Of a stretch of 6,004 bases of DNA, positions 1 to 6,004 are shown piece by piece. Where the stretch lies: positions 1-6,004 of the forward strand of contig CALBSY010000004.1 of assembly GCA_937967725.1 (NCBI GenBank). The letters are read 5' to 3'. Position 1 is the stretch's first letter; every line of letters starts with the position of its first letter. A program made the position numbers and the translations under genes. The notes beneath the pieces were generated by a model. It was not told where the DNA came from. It was given only the letters and a program-made list of their open reading frames with translations, and made no database searches. The DNA comes from an uncultured Alphaproteobacteria bacterium (GTDB lineage Bacteria > Pseudomonadota > Alphaproteobacteria > Caulobacterales > Aquidulcibacteraceae).

Positions 1-975
1 GAACTTTGCCGCGCCGCGGCGGAAGGCGCGGCGGTCGAGGTCGTGATCGGCGGCGCCACGCGGACAGCCTCCGTGCGGGCGGGGTTGGCGGCCGTCAAAG
101 GTGCAGACATCGTGCTCATCCACGATGCAGCGCGTCCCGGGCTGACGCCGGAGACTGTGGACGCGCTCGTTCAGACGATCGGCGCTGGTGCGGCGGGCGC
201 TGCACCCGCCCTGCCCATCGCGGATTCGCTCCGTCGCGCCGATGCGCGCGGCGTCGTGGTCGGCGAAGTTGAACGCGACGGCCTCTGGCGCGTTCAAACA
301 CCGCAAGCGTTCCGCACGGAAGCCTTGCGCACGGCCTACGACGCCTTGTCCGCCGCTGCGACCCATAGCGACGATCTCGCCGTCATGCGCGCGCATGGCG
401 GCGCGTGCGTGCTTGTGCCTGGTGATGTGCGGCTCATGAAGATCACCTATCCTGAGGATTTCGCTCTGATGGAACAGCTATTGGGCAGTTCACGCGTAAC
501 TTGTGTGGGGCACGGCATCGACGCCCACAGATTCGGGCCGGGCGATCATGTAACCCTGTGCGGCGTACGCATTGCACATGAGAAAGGACTTGTAGGGCAC
601 TCGGCCGCCGACGCAGGTGGGCATGCGATGATCGACGCCATTCTCGGCGCGCTCGGCGACGGCGACATCGGCGGACATTTTCCGCCGGGGGGTCAAACGT
701 GGAAAGGCGCGGACTCCGAAGTGTTTTGGCGACACGCAGCAAAACTGGCGAGCGAGATGGGCGCACGCGTGGTGCACGTTGATGTGACGTTAATATGCGA
801 ACGGCCCAAGATCGCTCCGCATCGCGAAGCGATGCGCGCGCGAACCGCGGAGGTGCTTGGGCTGCCGCTCGCCAGCGTGAGCGTGAAGGCGACGACAACG
901 GAGCGCATGGGGTTCCTCGGCCGTGAGGAAGGTTTGGCGGCGCAGGCTACGGCGACGCTGGATCGTCCGGCATAG
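1..975 (+). CDS. ispDF: Bifunctional IspD/IspF MEP-pathway enzyme (5' end outside window)
   Basis: The IspD half is 2-C-methyl-D-erythritol 4-phosphate cytidylyltransferase and the IspF half is 2-C-methyl-D-erythritol 2,4-cyclodiphosphate synthase. Both are cytosolic steps making isoprenoid precursors. The frame is open from base 1, giving 324 visible residues. IspD landmarks in visible numbering are GGATRTASV (17-25), HDAARP (41-46), RDGLW (92-96), TPQAF (100-104) and MKITYPEDF (146-154). The N-terminal CTP-binding glycine loop, and probably 65-75 residues, lie to the left. IspF starts near residue 165 with GHGIDAHRF. Its expected metal ligands are present as D174, H176 and H208, and the C-terminal KATTTERMGFLGREEG block is intact. 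Two positions that are usually acidic differ: GHSAAD replaces GHSDAD, and FPPGGQ replaces the usual FPxxD. The fused form is typical of Alphaproteobacteria. The TAG stop lies inside the 3' end of the convergent gene. Confidence 0.96.
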   Translation, partial: ELCRAAAEGAAVEVVIGGATRTASVRAGLAAVKGADIVLIHDAARPGLTPETVDALVQTIGAGAAGAAPALPIADSLRRADARGVVVGEVERDGLWRVQTPQAFRTEALRTAYDALSAAATHSDDLAVMRAHGGACVLVPGDVRLMKITYPEDFALMEQLLGSSRVTCVGHGIDAHRFGPGDHVTLCGVRIAHEKGLVGHSAADAGGHAMIDAILGALGDGDIGGHFPPGGQTWKGADSEVFWRHAAKLASEMGARVVHVDVTLICERPKIAPHREAMRARTAEVLGLPLASVSVKATTTERMGFLGREEGLAAQATATLDRPA

Positions 976-3631
976 CCGGGGTCGCCTCCCCTTCTTGGCG
1001 GCATGAAGGCAGGTATGGATAGAGTCTGCACTCTTCCTGGCCGCTGAGGTTCTCCCATAGCGCCCGCGGCAGATTTATGTAGTCGTCGCTCCATGCTTGC
1101 CCTGGCGGCGCCTGAAAGTCCGTCCAATCGTTGCTCGGCAGAACCAAATGGCTCAGCACGTCGGGGGAATGCGCCACGATCATTACACTCGCGGCGAGGC
1201 CGCCGTAGTAGGAGACGTACGGCACTTCAAAGCGGTCGCTGACGCGGTGGAGCGTCGGCGCATTGAGATCGCGCGCCACGCGCGCCGCTTCCGAGACCCG
1301 CGCGAGATTGCGGTTGGAGAGGTGCAGCACAACGATGCCGGTCTCACGCGTCTTGCTGAGATAGAGCGCGAGCGCTTCCCGCGTCAGTAGATGCGCTGGG
1401 ATGGCGTCGGACGAGAACGCGTCAACGACAATCACATCATAGGAAGCGTCCGGCTCGCTTGCGATCCGCAGACGCGCATCGCCGAGTTCGACACGCGCAT
1501 CTGGCTGGCAGGTCGGAACGAAGGTAAAGTCCTCGCCCGGTTGCGTAGCGAGACGCACGACGGCGGGATCAATCTCAAAAATTGTGAGCCTATCGTCCGG
1601 GCGCATCAAACATGCCGTCGATCCCGCGCCCAAGCCGATCAACGCAAGGTCGGCTGGATCATTTGTGCTGAGACCAGCCAGGATGGCCTCGCCAAGCGCC
1701 GTACGCGGATTGTAATACGTGAGCGGCTGGCGTTCGAGCCCCGGCGCCGCCATCTGCGCCCCGTGGATGGTCGTGCCGTGCATCAAGATGCGCAACGGCG
1801 GGGCGCGCGGATCGTCGCTGTTCTGGATGACGCGCGTGCGCAATACGCCGAAAAAGCTGCGCTCCTGCGTGATGATGCGCGCGCCGCGGACATCGTCGAG
1901 GAAAATCAGAACGAACGAGAGCAAAACCAGGATCGCCAGGAGGATGGGCCGCATCCGGTTGAGGAAGATGGCGATGGCGCAAAACAGAATACCCATCACA
2001 GTGAGAGCAGGCGCATCCATGCGCGCCCCGGCAAGCACGACCATCATTAACAACACCAGCGCCGGCATAGCCACGCCGAGCGCGAAGTCGGCGACGCGAC
2101 GATGATCGCGCCGGGGTTGGATCGTGCCGTGCACCGCGAACACGAGCACAAGAAAGCCTGACACAAGCAAGAGCCAGTTCCAGGGCTGGCCGGTGGTCAA
2201 GCTCATCCGGCCTTCGGCGATGGCTGTGAGGAAGATCGACTCCTTGTTGAAAGCGACCCAAATCACCAAAGCCGCATGCAGCGCGGCAACGCCGAGGAAT
2301 GCATACCGAAATGGCGCAGGCCTGCTTTCGTCGCCCCAGCCGGCGGCAATCATGGCGGCGGCCGCGCCAAGCGCTGCAAGGATCAGCACAGAGTCCAATG
2401 GCGCCCATCGCATCAACAAAAGCCCGAGTACCGTGACGGCGACAGCGCTGGCGAACGTAGCGTCGCTTAGACGCGGCATGTCGCTCTCCGCGCGTGGACG
2501 GAACAGGCACACTGCGGCCAGTGCGAGGGGATATTCGTAGACGTTATTGAAAATCAGCGGCGCAACCAGCGCGGCGAAAACTCCGCCCGCGACGCCGCCC
2601 AACGACACATAGAGATAGAACTCTGTTAGCCGGTCTGCGCTCGGGCGCGAGCGCGCCAGTGCTAGGTGACAGACCAGAGCGCTGAAGAAGAAGCCAGCCA
2701 GAATGCCGCTGACCGAGGCGATCCAATTGCCCGACGCTTCATAGGAAATCACCATTAGTGCGAGGGCGAACGGATGGATCAACAGGGTCGCGGGCTCGAG
2801 CCTTGTGCCTCCTTTCATGAACGCGAGCACGAAGGTGGCGAGATAAAGCGCTAGCGGCGCCACCCAAAGCATTGGCGCAGATGCGACGTCGGTGGTGATA
2901 TGCAGCGTGACGCCAAGCGAAAGCCCTGACGGCACCGCCCCCGCAACGACCCAGTCGCCTCGCTGCCGCCAGGTGGGAGGAGCGGGTACGTGTTCAAGTG
3001 GTTTGGGCGCCTCGCCGCGGGCCGCAATGGTCATCAGCGCGGCCGCAACGATCAGCACGGCGACGATGATGTAGCCAGTCGACCACCCCACGCTCTGCGC
3101 CTGCGCGCCAAAAATCGGCTCGATGAGCACGGGATAGGCGAGCAGCCCGCCGAAACTACCGAGGTTGCTGGCTGCGTAGAGATAATACGGATCGTCCGCG
3201 TCCGCGCGGCCGGTCCGCGCGTACCACGCCTGCAGCAACGGGGCAGTAGCGGAGGCCGCGGCGAACGGCGCCCCAACGGACAGTGACAAAACACCGATCA
3301 GCCATAACGCGGGATGTTCGGAACTCGGTGGTCCAAGCAACTCTGTAACGTGCACAGGCAGCACTAACCACGCCGCCGCCAACACGACGGCGTGGATCAT
3401 CGCCTGCAGGCGCAAATCTTTCACGCGTTGCAGAAGATGCGCGTAGAGGTAACCGGCCAACAGCGCGCCCTGAAAGAACGCCATCGATGTATTCCAGACC
3501 TGCGGGCTGCCGCCGAGCATCGGCGTCACCATCCGGGCGAACAACGGCTGCAGCACGAAAATCAGCCCGGCGCTGGAGAACAGCGCCAGCGCGAAAACGG
3601 GCGCAGCAGCGCGGCGCGCTAAGGCTTCCAT
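947..3631 (-). CDS. Polytopic membrane protein fused to a spermidine-synthase-like domain
   Basis: This 894-residue protein resembles proteins annotated as fused MFS/spermidine synthase. Residues ~10-582 hold about 19 hydrophobic segments by eye, for example 10-32, 47-67, 183-203, 303-325 and 562-580, so it should sit in the inner membrane. The C-terminal ~300 residues look like an aminopropyltransferase/AdoMet Rossmann fold. They carry HGTTIHGAQ (618-626) followed by TYY (638-640), the nucleotide loop GLGAGSTA (666-673), acidic EID (686-688), GDAR (717-720) and DVIVVDAFSSDAIP (732-745). DAFSSDxIP is the form I recall for this membrane-fused group; it differs from the catalytic motif of soluble SpeE, so true polyamine synthesis is not assured. 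The start at 3631 is chosen because GGAGAGGGGAG lies 5 bases upstream and the hydrophobic segment begins soon after. An upstream ATG at 3763 would add a basic 44-residue tail. The last nine codons and the stop overlap ispDF. The substrate is unknown. Confidence 0.88.
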   Translation of the reverse strand: MEALARRAAAPVFALALFSSAGLIFVLQPLFARMVTPMLGGSPQVWNTSMAFFQGALLAGYLYAHLLQRVKDLRLQAMIHAVVLAAAWLVLPVHVTELLGPPSSEHPALWLIGVLSLSVGAPFAAASATAPLLQAWYARTGRADADDPYYLYAASNLGSFGGLLAYPVLIEPIFGAQAQSVGWSTGYIIVAVLIVAAALMTIAARGEAPKPLEHVPAPPTWRQRGDWVVAGAVPSGLSLGVTLHITTDVASAPMLWVAPLALYLATFVLAFMKGGTRLEPATLLIHPFALALMVISYEASGNWIASVSGILAGFFFSALVCHLALARSRPSADRLTEFYLYVSLGGVAGGVFAALVAPLIFNNVYEYPLALAAVCLFRPRAESDMPRLSDATFASAVAVTVLGLLLMRWAPLDSVLILAALGAAAAMIAAGWGDESRPAPFRYAFLGVAALHAALVIWVAFNKESIFLTAIAEGRMSLTTGQPWNWLLLVSGFLVLVFAVHGTIQPRRDHRRVADFALGVAMPALVLLMMVVLAGARMDAPALTVMGILFCAIAIFLNRMRPILLAILVLLSFVLIFLDDVRGARIITQERSFFGVLRTRVIQNSDDPRAPPLRILMHGTTIHGAQMAAPGLERQPLTYYNPRTALGEAILAGLSTNDPADLALIGLGAGSTACLMRPDDRLTIFEIDPAVVRLATQPGEDFTFVPTCQPDARVELGDARLRIASEPDASYDVIVVDAFSSDAIPAHLLTREALALYLSKTRETGIVVLHLSNRNLARVSEAARVARDLNAPTLHRVSDRFEVPYVSYYGGLAASVMIVAHSPDVLSHLVLPSNDWTDFQAPPGQAWSDDYINLPRALWENLSGQEECRLYPYLPSCRQEGEATPAMPDDPASP

Positions 3632-3636
3632 GTAGT

Positions 3637-3647
3637 CTCCCCTCTCC
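3637..3647 (-). promoter_or_regulatory. Ribosome binding site deciding the membrane-gene start
   Basis: Read on the minus strand this is GGAGAGGGGAG, followed by ACTAC and then ATG at 3631-3629. It is a strong Shine-Dalgarno match at 5-base spacing. It supports the start at 3631 over the in-frame ATG at 3763, which would place it inside the coding sequence. Confidence 0.75.
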
Positions 3648-3736
3648 GGCCGCGCGTTTCTGCCAGCGGGAACGATTCCTGGGAATGGACATTTTGACCG
3701 GCGGCGCTCACGCTTGCGCCAAGGCGGATTGAACTT

Positions 3737-3743
3737 GGCGGAG
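3737..3743 (+). promoter_or_regulatory. Ribosome binding site of the cinA remnant
   Basis: GGCGGAG lies 8 bases before the ATG at 3752. It shows that the translation start of the broken gene is still preserved and supports 3752 as the original start. Confidence 0.6.
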
Positions 3744-3751
3744 TGTCTCCG

Positions 3752-4243
3752 ATGCTGACTCAAAAGGGATTTGAAGCAGCCGGTGCATTGATCGCCGCCG
3801 CCAAGACGAGAGAGATTCGAATCGCTACCGCAGAGAGTTGCACAGGCGGATTGATCGCTGCTGCGTTGACGACAGTGCCGGGCGCTTCAGCGGTGCTAGA
3901 GCGCGGTTTTGTGTCCTAATCGAACCAAGCGAAAATGGCGATGCTAGGAGTCCCGGCCGAGCTGCGCGCGCGGAGAGCAGCGGGGAGCCCAGCAGTGGCG
4001 TAGGCGATGGTGGACGGCGCGTTGAAGCACAGTCCGGCGGACATCGCTGTCGCAGTCACCGGCATTGCCGGGCCTGACGGAGGCAGTGAAGAAAAACCTG
4101 TTGGCCTTGTCCATATCGCTGCTGCGTTGCGCGGTGGCGCGAGACTGCATGAGGAACAGCGCTTCGGTGATATCGGGCGCCATGAAGTGCAGGCCAAAAC
4201 CGCCGTTGCCGCACTCTCGATGATGCAGCGGCTACTGGATTAG
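3752..4243 (+). pseudogene. CinA C-terminal domain / PncC-type gene with two in-frame stop codons
   Basis: The intact family is nicotinamide-nucleotide amidohydrolase (PncC, the CinA C-terminal domain), which deamidates NMN for NAD salvage. Reading 164 codons in one frame gives the whole ~160-residue domain. The signature AESCTGG is at 27-33, a VPG turn and RGFVS at 51-55, SNQAK and MLGVPAEL follow, and TGIAGPDGGSEEKPVG is at 103-118. Codon 56 is TAA (3917-3919), exactly where the family has the tyrosine of its V-x-Y-S-N motif. Codon 84 is TAG (4001-4003), where Gln or Glu is usual. Each needs only one base change, and the frame is otherwise continuous, with no net frameshift. The usual HGAVS box between them is degraded to RRAAGS. 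A product ending at codon 55 lacks most of the domain. A restart at 4007 would give only the last 78 residues. TAA, TAG and TGA all end other genes here, which argues against a recoded stop. Sequencing error remains possible. The final TAG overlaps the convergent gene's stop. Confidence 0.85.
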
Positions 4244-4692
4244 CCGAGCCGCCGCCTCGCTTCGCGCTCGAACGCGCCCATGATGCGGGCGGCAAGCTTG
4301 TCCTTGTTTGCAGCGACCAACGCCTGCAGCACCGGATTTTTGAAGTGATAGCTGATCCGGTAGCGCACGCGAGCGCCGCTTTCATGCGGCTCGAAACGCC
4401 ATGAATTGTCGAGCGCGTGGAACGGCCCGGTCACCAGCGCAACATCCACTTCGCCTTTCGCCGGCTCGCAGCGCACCGTGGTGGAGAAGCGTTCTGTGAT
4501 CGCCCGCCAGCCAACGACAGCCGCGGCGACGCCCTGCCAGCCGCCTTCCGGCAAGGGCTCTTCCTTCACCACGCGCAGGCTCTGCAGCCAGGGAACGAAC
4601 TTCGGATACTCGCGCACGTCGCCGACCAGCCGGCAGAGGTCGGCTGGCGCGTAAGGTAGAATGCGTTCGGCTTCGATTGTCGTGCGCGCCAT
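4240..4692 (-). CDS. RatA/COQ10-like START-domain (SRPBCC) protein
   Basis: This 150-residue protein has the SRPBCC helix-grip fold of the COQ10/RatA family. Members are annotated either as ubiquinone-binding COQ10 homologues, needed for efficient respiration, or as RatA, reported in E. coli to block 70S ribosome association. Visible family landmarks are DVREYPKFVPW (25-35), TTVRCEP (71-77), GPFHALDNSWRFEP (89-102), YHFKNPVLQ (115-123) and a C-terminal amphipathic helix ending in AFEREARRRLG. The length is normal. No RatB partner is visible next door. The location beside lipA favours a housekeeping COQ10-type role over a toxin, which is inference. The ATG at 4692 lies 3 bases after the upstream gene's TGA, and I see no Shine-Dalgarno sequence, so translation probably depends on coupling. 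It ends in TAA, overlapping the cinA remnant's TAG by 3 bases (4-base gene overlap region 4240-4243). Confidence 0.9.
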   Translation of the reverse strand: MARTTIEAERILPYAPADLCRLVGDVREYPKFVPWLQSLRVVKEEPLPEGGWQGVAAAVVGWRAITERFSTTVRCEPAKGEVDVALVTGPFHALDNSWRFEPHESGARVRYRISYHFKNPVLQALVAANKDKLAARIMGAFEREARRRLG

Positions 4693-4695
4693 CGT

Positions 4696-5121
4696 TCAGG
4701 GATCGACAAAGCCCGCGTCCCAAGACAGGGCGGGGTCGCCGTTGCGTAGATCGATTCCGAAGTCGACGTGAGCCTTCAGCGCCAGCAGCACCGCCACCCA
4801 GCCGGCGTGTACTTCGCTCCACTCTTGTTGCGGCACGTCTGCAGCGGTTAGCGTCAGAATCGCGCCTGTTGGCGTCGGTGCGATGTCGAAGCGCGTTCGT
4901 GCGTCGAAATAGACGATCTCGAAACAGCTTGGCGCTTCGGCGGCGACGATGCGGCTTGCCGCACTCCAGCCGTGGGGGAAGCGGAAATGGATAACGCCGT
5001 CGCGTTCGTCCGCCTCCAGAGCCCAGAAGGCGCGCCTGCCGGCGTCTGTGGCGATCGCTTCATAGACACGCGCCGGCGGCGACTTGAGCGCAAGCTTCCA
5101 GCGGATCGCCGGCGTGGTCAC
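4696..5121 (-). CDS. SRPBCC domain protein, AHSA1-like
   Basis: This 141-residue protein appears to be an AHSA1/polyketide-cyclase-like member of the SRPBCC superfamily, which binds hydrophobic ligands in a helix-grip cavity. The ligand and role are unknown. Evidence is the N-terminal strand with SPPARVYEAIAT (14-25), a W at 33, an aromatic central sheet, a TGAILTLTAADV strand (85-96), a C-terminal helix with GWVAVLLALKAHVDFG (107-122), and the tail GIDLRN...WDAGFVDP (122-141) that I recall from related proteins. There is no signal peptide or membrane segment, so it is probably cytosolic. The start is GTG at 5121, sharing GTGA with the lipA stop, a classic translational-coupling overlap. Its own stop lies 3 bases before the RatA/COQ10-like start. 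It is therefore almost certainly co-transcribed with lipA. Confidence 0.82.
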   Translation of the reverse strand: MTTPAIRWKLALKSPPARVYEAIATDAGRRAFWALEADERDGVIHFRFPHGWSAASRIVAAEAPSCFEIVYFDARTRFDIAPTPTGAILTLTAADVPQQEWSEVHAGWVAVLLALKAHVDFGIDLRNGDPALSWDAGFVDP

Positions 5122-6004
5122 GCCTGCTGCGCCAAACGCGCGGCCTTAAGGCGCGCGAAGTCCTCGCCGGCGTGGTGGGATGAGCGCGTGAGCGGCGACG
5201 CGGAGACCATCAGGAAACCCTTGGCGTAGGCGATCGTCTCCAGCGCCTTAAACTCATCCGGAGTCCAGAAGCGGTCGATCGCTGCGTGTTTCTTGGTCGG
5301 CTGCAGATACTGGCCGATGGTGAGGAAATCGACGCCAGCGACGCGCAGATCGTCCATCACCTGCAGCACTTCGTCCTTCGCCTCGCCGAGGCCAACCATC
5401 AGCCCGGACTTCGTGAACTGGCTCGGATCGCGCTGCTTTACAGAATCCAACAGTCGCAGCGATTGGTAATAGCGCGCGCCGGGGCGGATCGAGTGATAGA
5501 GCCGCGGCACGGTTTCGAGATTGTGGTTGAATACGTCGGGCTTGGCGTCGATGACGCGCTCGGCCGCGCCTGGCTTGCGTAGGAAGTCAGGGGTCAGGAT
5601 TTCAATCGTTGTGTCAGGCGCCGCGGTGCGAATGGCCTGAATCGTCCTCACGAAATGATCCGCGCCGCCGTCTTCCAGGTCGTCGCGGTCAACTGAAGTC
5701 ACAACCACGTGCCGGAGGCCCATCTGCGCCGTGGCGTAAGCGACGTTTTCCGGTTCCTGCGGATCGAGGGGCAGCGGCTTGCCGGTGGCCACGTTGCAGA
5801 AGCTGCAGGCGCGCGTGCAGATGCCGCCGAGGATCATGAACGTGGCGTGCTTCTGGCTCCAGCACTCGCCGATATTGGGGCAGCCAGCCTCCTCGCACAC
5901 AGTGTGTAGGTTCAGGTCCTGCACCAGCGCTTTGGTTTCGTGGTAGCCGGCGCTGGTGGGCGCCTTCACACGGATCCAGTAGGGCTTGCGCGGAGCGACA
6001 TTGT
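5118..6004 (-). CDS. lipA: Lipoyl synthase (5' end outside window)
   Basis: LipA is a radical-SAM enzyme that inserts two sulfurs into protein-bound octanoyl groups, making lipoyl cofactor for pyruvate and 2-oxoglutarate dehydrogenases and the glycine cleavage system. It acts in the cytosol. The auxiliary-cluster motif CEEAGCPNIGEC (CX4CX5C) is at 5897-5862 and the radical-SAM motif CTRACSFC (CX3CX2C) is at 5819-5796. VVTSVDRDDLEDGGA and NHNLETVPRLY follow, and the conserved C-terminal RSSHH at 5186-5172 completes the active site. All seven expected cysteine/serine cluster positions are present. The frame stays open to the window edge and continues upstream as RKPYWIRVKAP, typical of internal LipA sequence. 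The GTG at 5969 is therefore valine and the true start lies to the right, with about 30 residues missing. The stop TGA overlaps the next gene's GTG by 4 bases. Confidence 0.97.
   Translation of the reverse strand, partial: NVAPRKPYWIRVKAPTSAGYHETKALVQDLNLHTVCEEAGCPNIGECWSQKHATFMILGGICTRACSFCNVATGKPLPLDPQEPENVAYATAQMGLRHVVVTSVDRDDLEDGGADHFVRTIQAIRTAAPDTTIEILTPDFLRKPGAAERVIDAKPDVFNHNLETVPRLYHSIRPGARYYQSLRLLDSVKQRDPSQFTKSGLMVGLGEAKDEVLQVMDDLRVAGVDFLTIGQYLQPTKKHAAIDRFWTPDEFKALETIAYAKGFLMVSASPLTRSSHHAGEDFARLKAARLAQQA

Larger units (their letters stand above)
3632..3751. promoter_or_regulatory. Divergent intergenic region between the membrane gene and the cinA remnant
   Basis: This 120-bp gap separates two divergent starts, so promoters for both directions should lie here. 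I see no convincing -35/-10 pair. TTGACC occurs near 3694 on the plus strand but has no good -10 at normal spacing. The one structured element is GGGAA (3668-3672), TTCC (3676-3679), GGGAA (3681-3685), which contains the small dyad ATTCC-TG-GGAAT at 3675-3686. It could be an operator or chance. Confidence 0.35.

Noticed and set aside
1391..2050. A 219-codon open frame on the plus strand
   Set aside because: It lies wholly antisense to the membrane/spermidine-synthase-like gene, is rich in Arg/Asp/Gln as expected of a GC-rich shadow frame, and shows no domain motif.
1659..2510. A 283-codon open frame on the minus strand
   Set aside because: It is an alternate frame of the membrane gene with Arg/His/Ala-rich composition. 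The overlapping frame shows clear membrane segments and nucleotide-binding motifs.
3669..3686. LexA-type SOS box (GAAC-N7-GAAC) in the divergent region
   Set aside because: GAAC is present at 3670-3673 but the second half-site at the right spacing is not GAAC.
3632..3763. A 44-residue N-terminal extension of the membrane protein from an ATG at 3763
   Set aside because: The extension is Arg/Lys-rich without family character, it would overlap the cinA start, and a strong ribosome binding site sits just before the internal ATG at 3631.
4059..4071. Perfect palindrome CCGGCATTGCCGG as a possible terminator or protein-binding site
   Set aside because: It encodes the TGIAGP motif of the CinA domain, has 6-bp arms with a 1-base loop, and has no following T run.
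3752..4243. Stop-codon recoding or programmed readthrough in cinA
   Set aside because: Both TAA and TAG would need to be read as sense, yet TAA, TAG and TGA all serve as terminators of other genes in this window, and no readthrough signal is evident. Kept only as an alternative explanation.
4240..4692. A RatA/RatB toxin-antitoxin system
   Set aside because: No RatB-like gene is adjacent, and the lipA neighbourhood fits a housekeeping COQ10-type protein. The toxin name comes from one family label only.

Overview
This is a GC-rich chromosomal window that looks alphaproteobacterial. The evidence is a fused ispDF gene, a short PncC-type cinA gene, a COQ10/RatA-like START protein gene and lipA grouped in one neighbourhood, as is familiar from that class. 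A Caulobacterales/Hyphomonadaceae-type host is possible, but I cannot fix the genus by eye. I see no RNA genes, insertion sequences, CRISPR arrays or phage genes.

Layout: (1) 1-975, plus strand: the 3' part of ispDF, a bifunctional isoprenoid (MEP pathway) enzyme whose first ~65-75 residues lie off the left edge. (2) 947-3631, minus strand: one large gene for an integral membrane protein with about 19 hydrophobic segments and a C-terminal spermidine-synthase-like Rossmann domain. It converges on ispDF and overlaps it by 29 bp. (3) 3632-3751: a 120-bp divergent intergenic region. (4) 3752-4243, plus strand: a full-length cinA/pncC-type reading frame broken by two in-frame stops (TAA at 3917, TAG at 4001), called a pseudogene. 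(5) 4240-6004, minus strand: a tightly packed unit transcribed lipA -> AHSA1-type SRPBCC gene -> RatA/COQ10-like SRPBCC gene. lipA runs off the right edge, its stop overlaps the next start by 4 bases, and the two SRPBCC genes are 3 bases apart.

How the genes relate: ispDF, lipA and the COQ10-like gene are housekeeping genes for isoprenoid precursors, lipoate, and quinone function or membrane physiology. The large membrane gene sits between ispDF and cinA in the opposite orientation. It may be a later arrival that cut cinA off from ispDF transcription, and cinA now shows nonsense decay. This order of events is inference. The dead cinA and the inserted membrane/spermidine-synthase-like gene are the main points of interest. 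I found nothing that amounts to a convincing new defence or mobile system.
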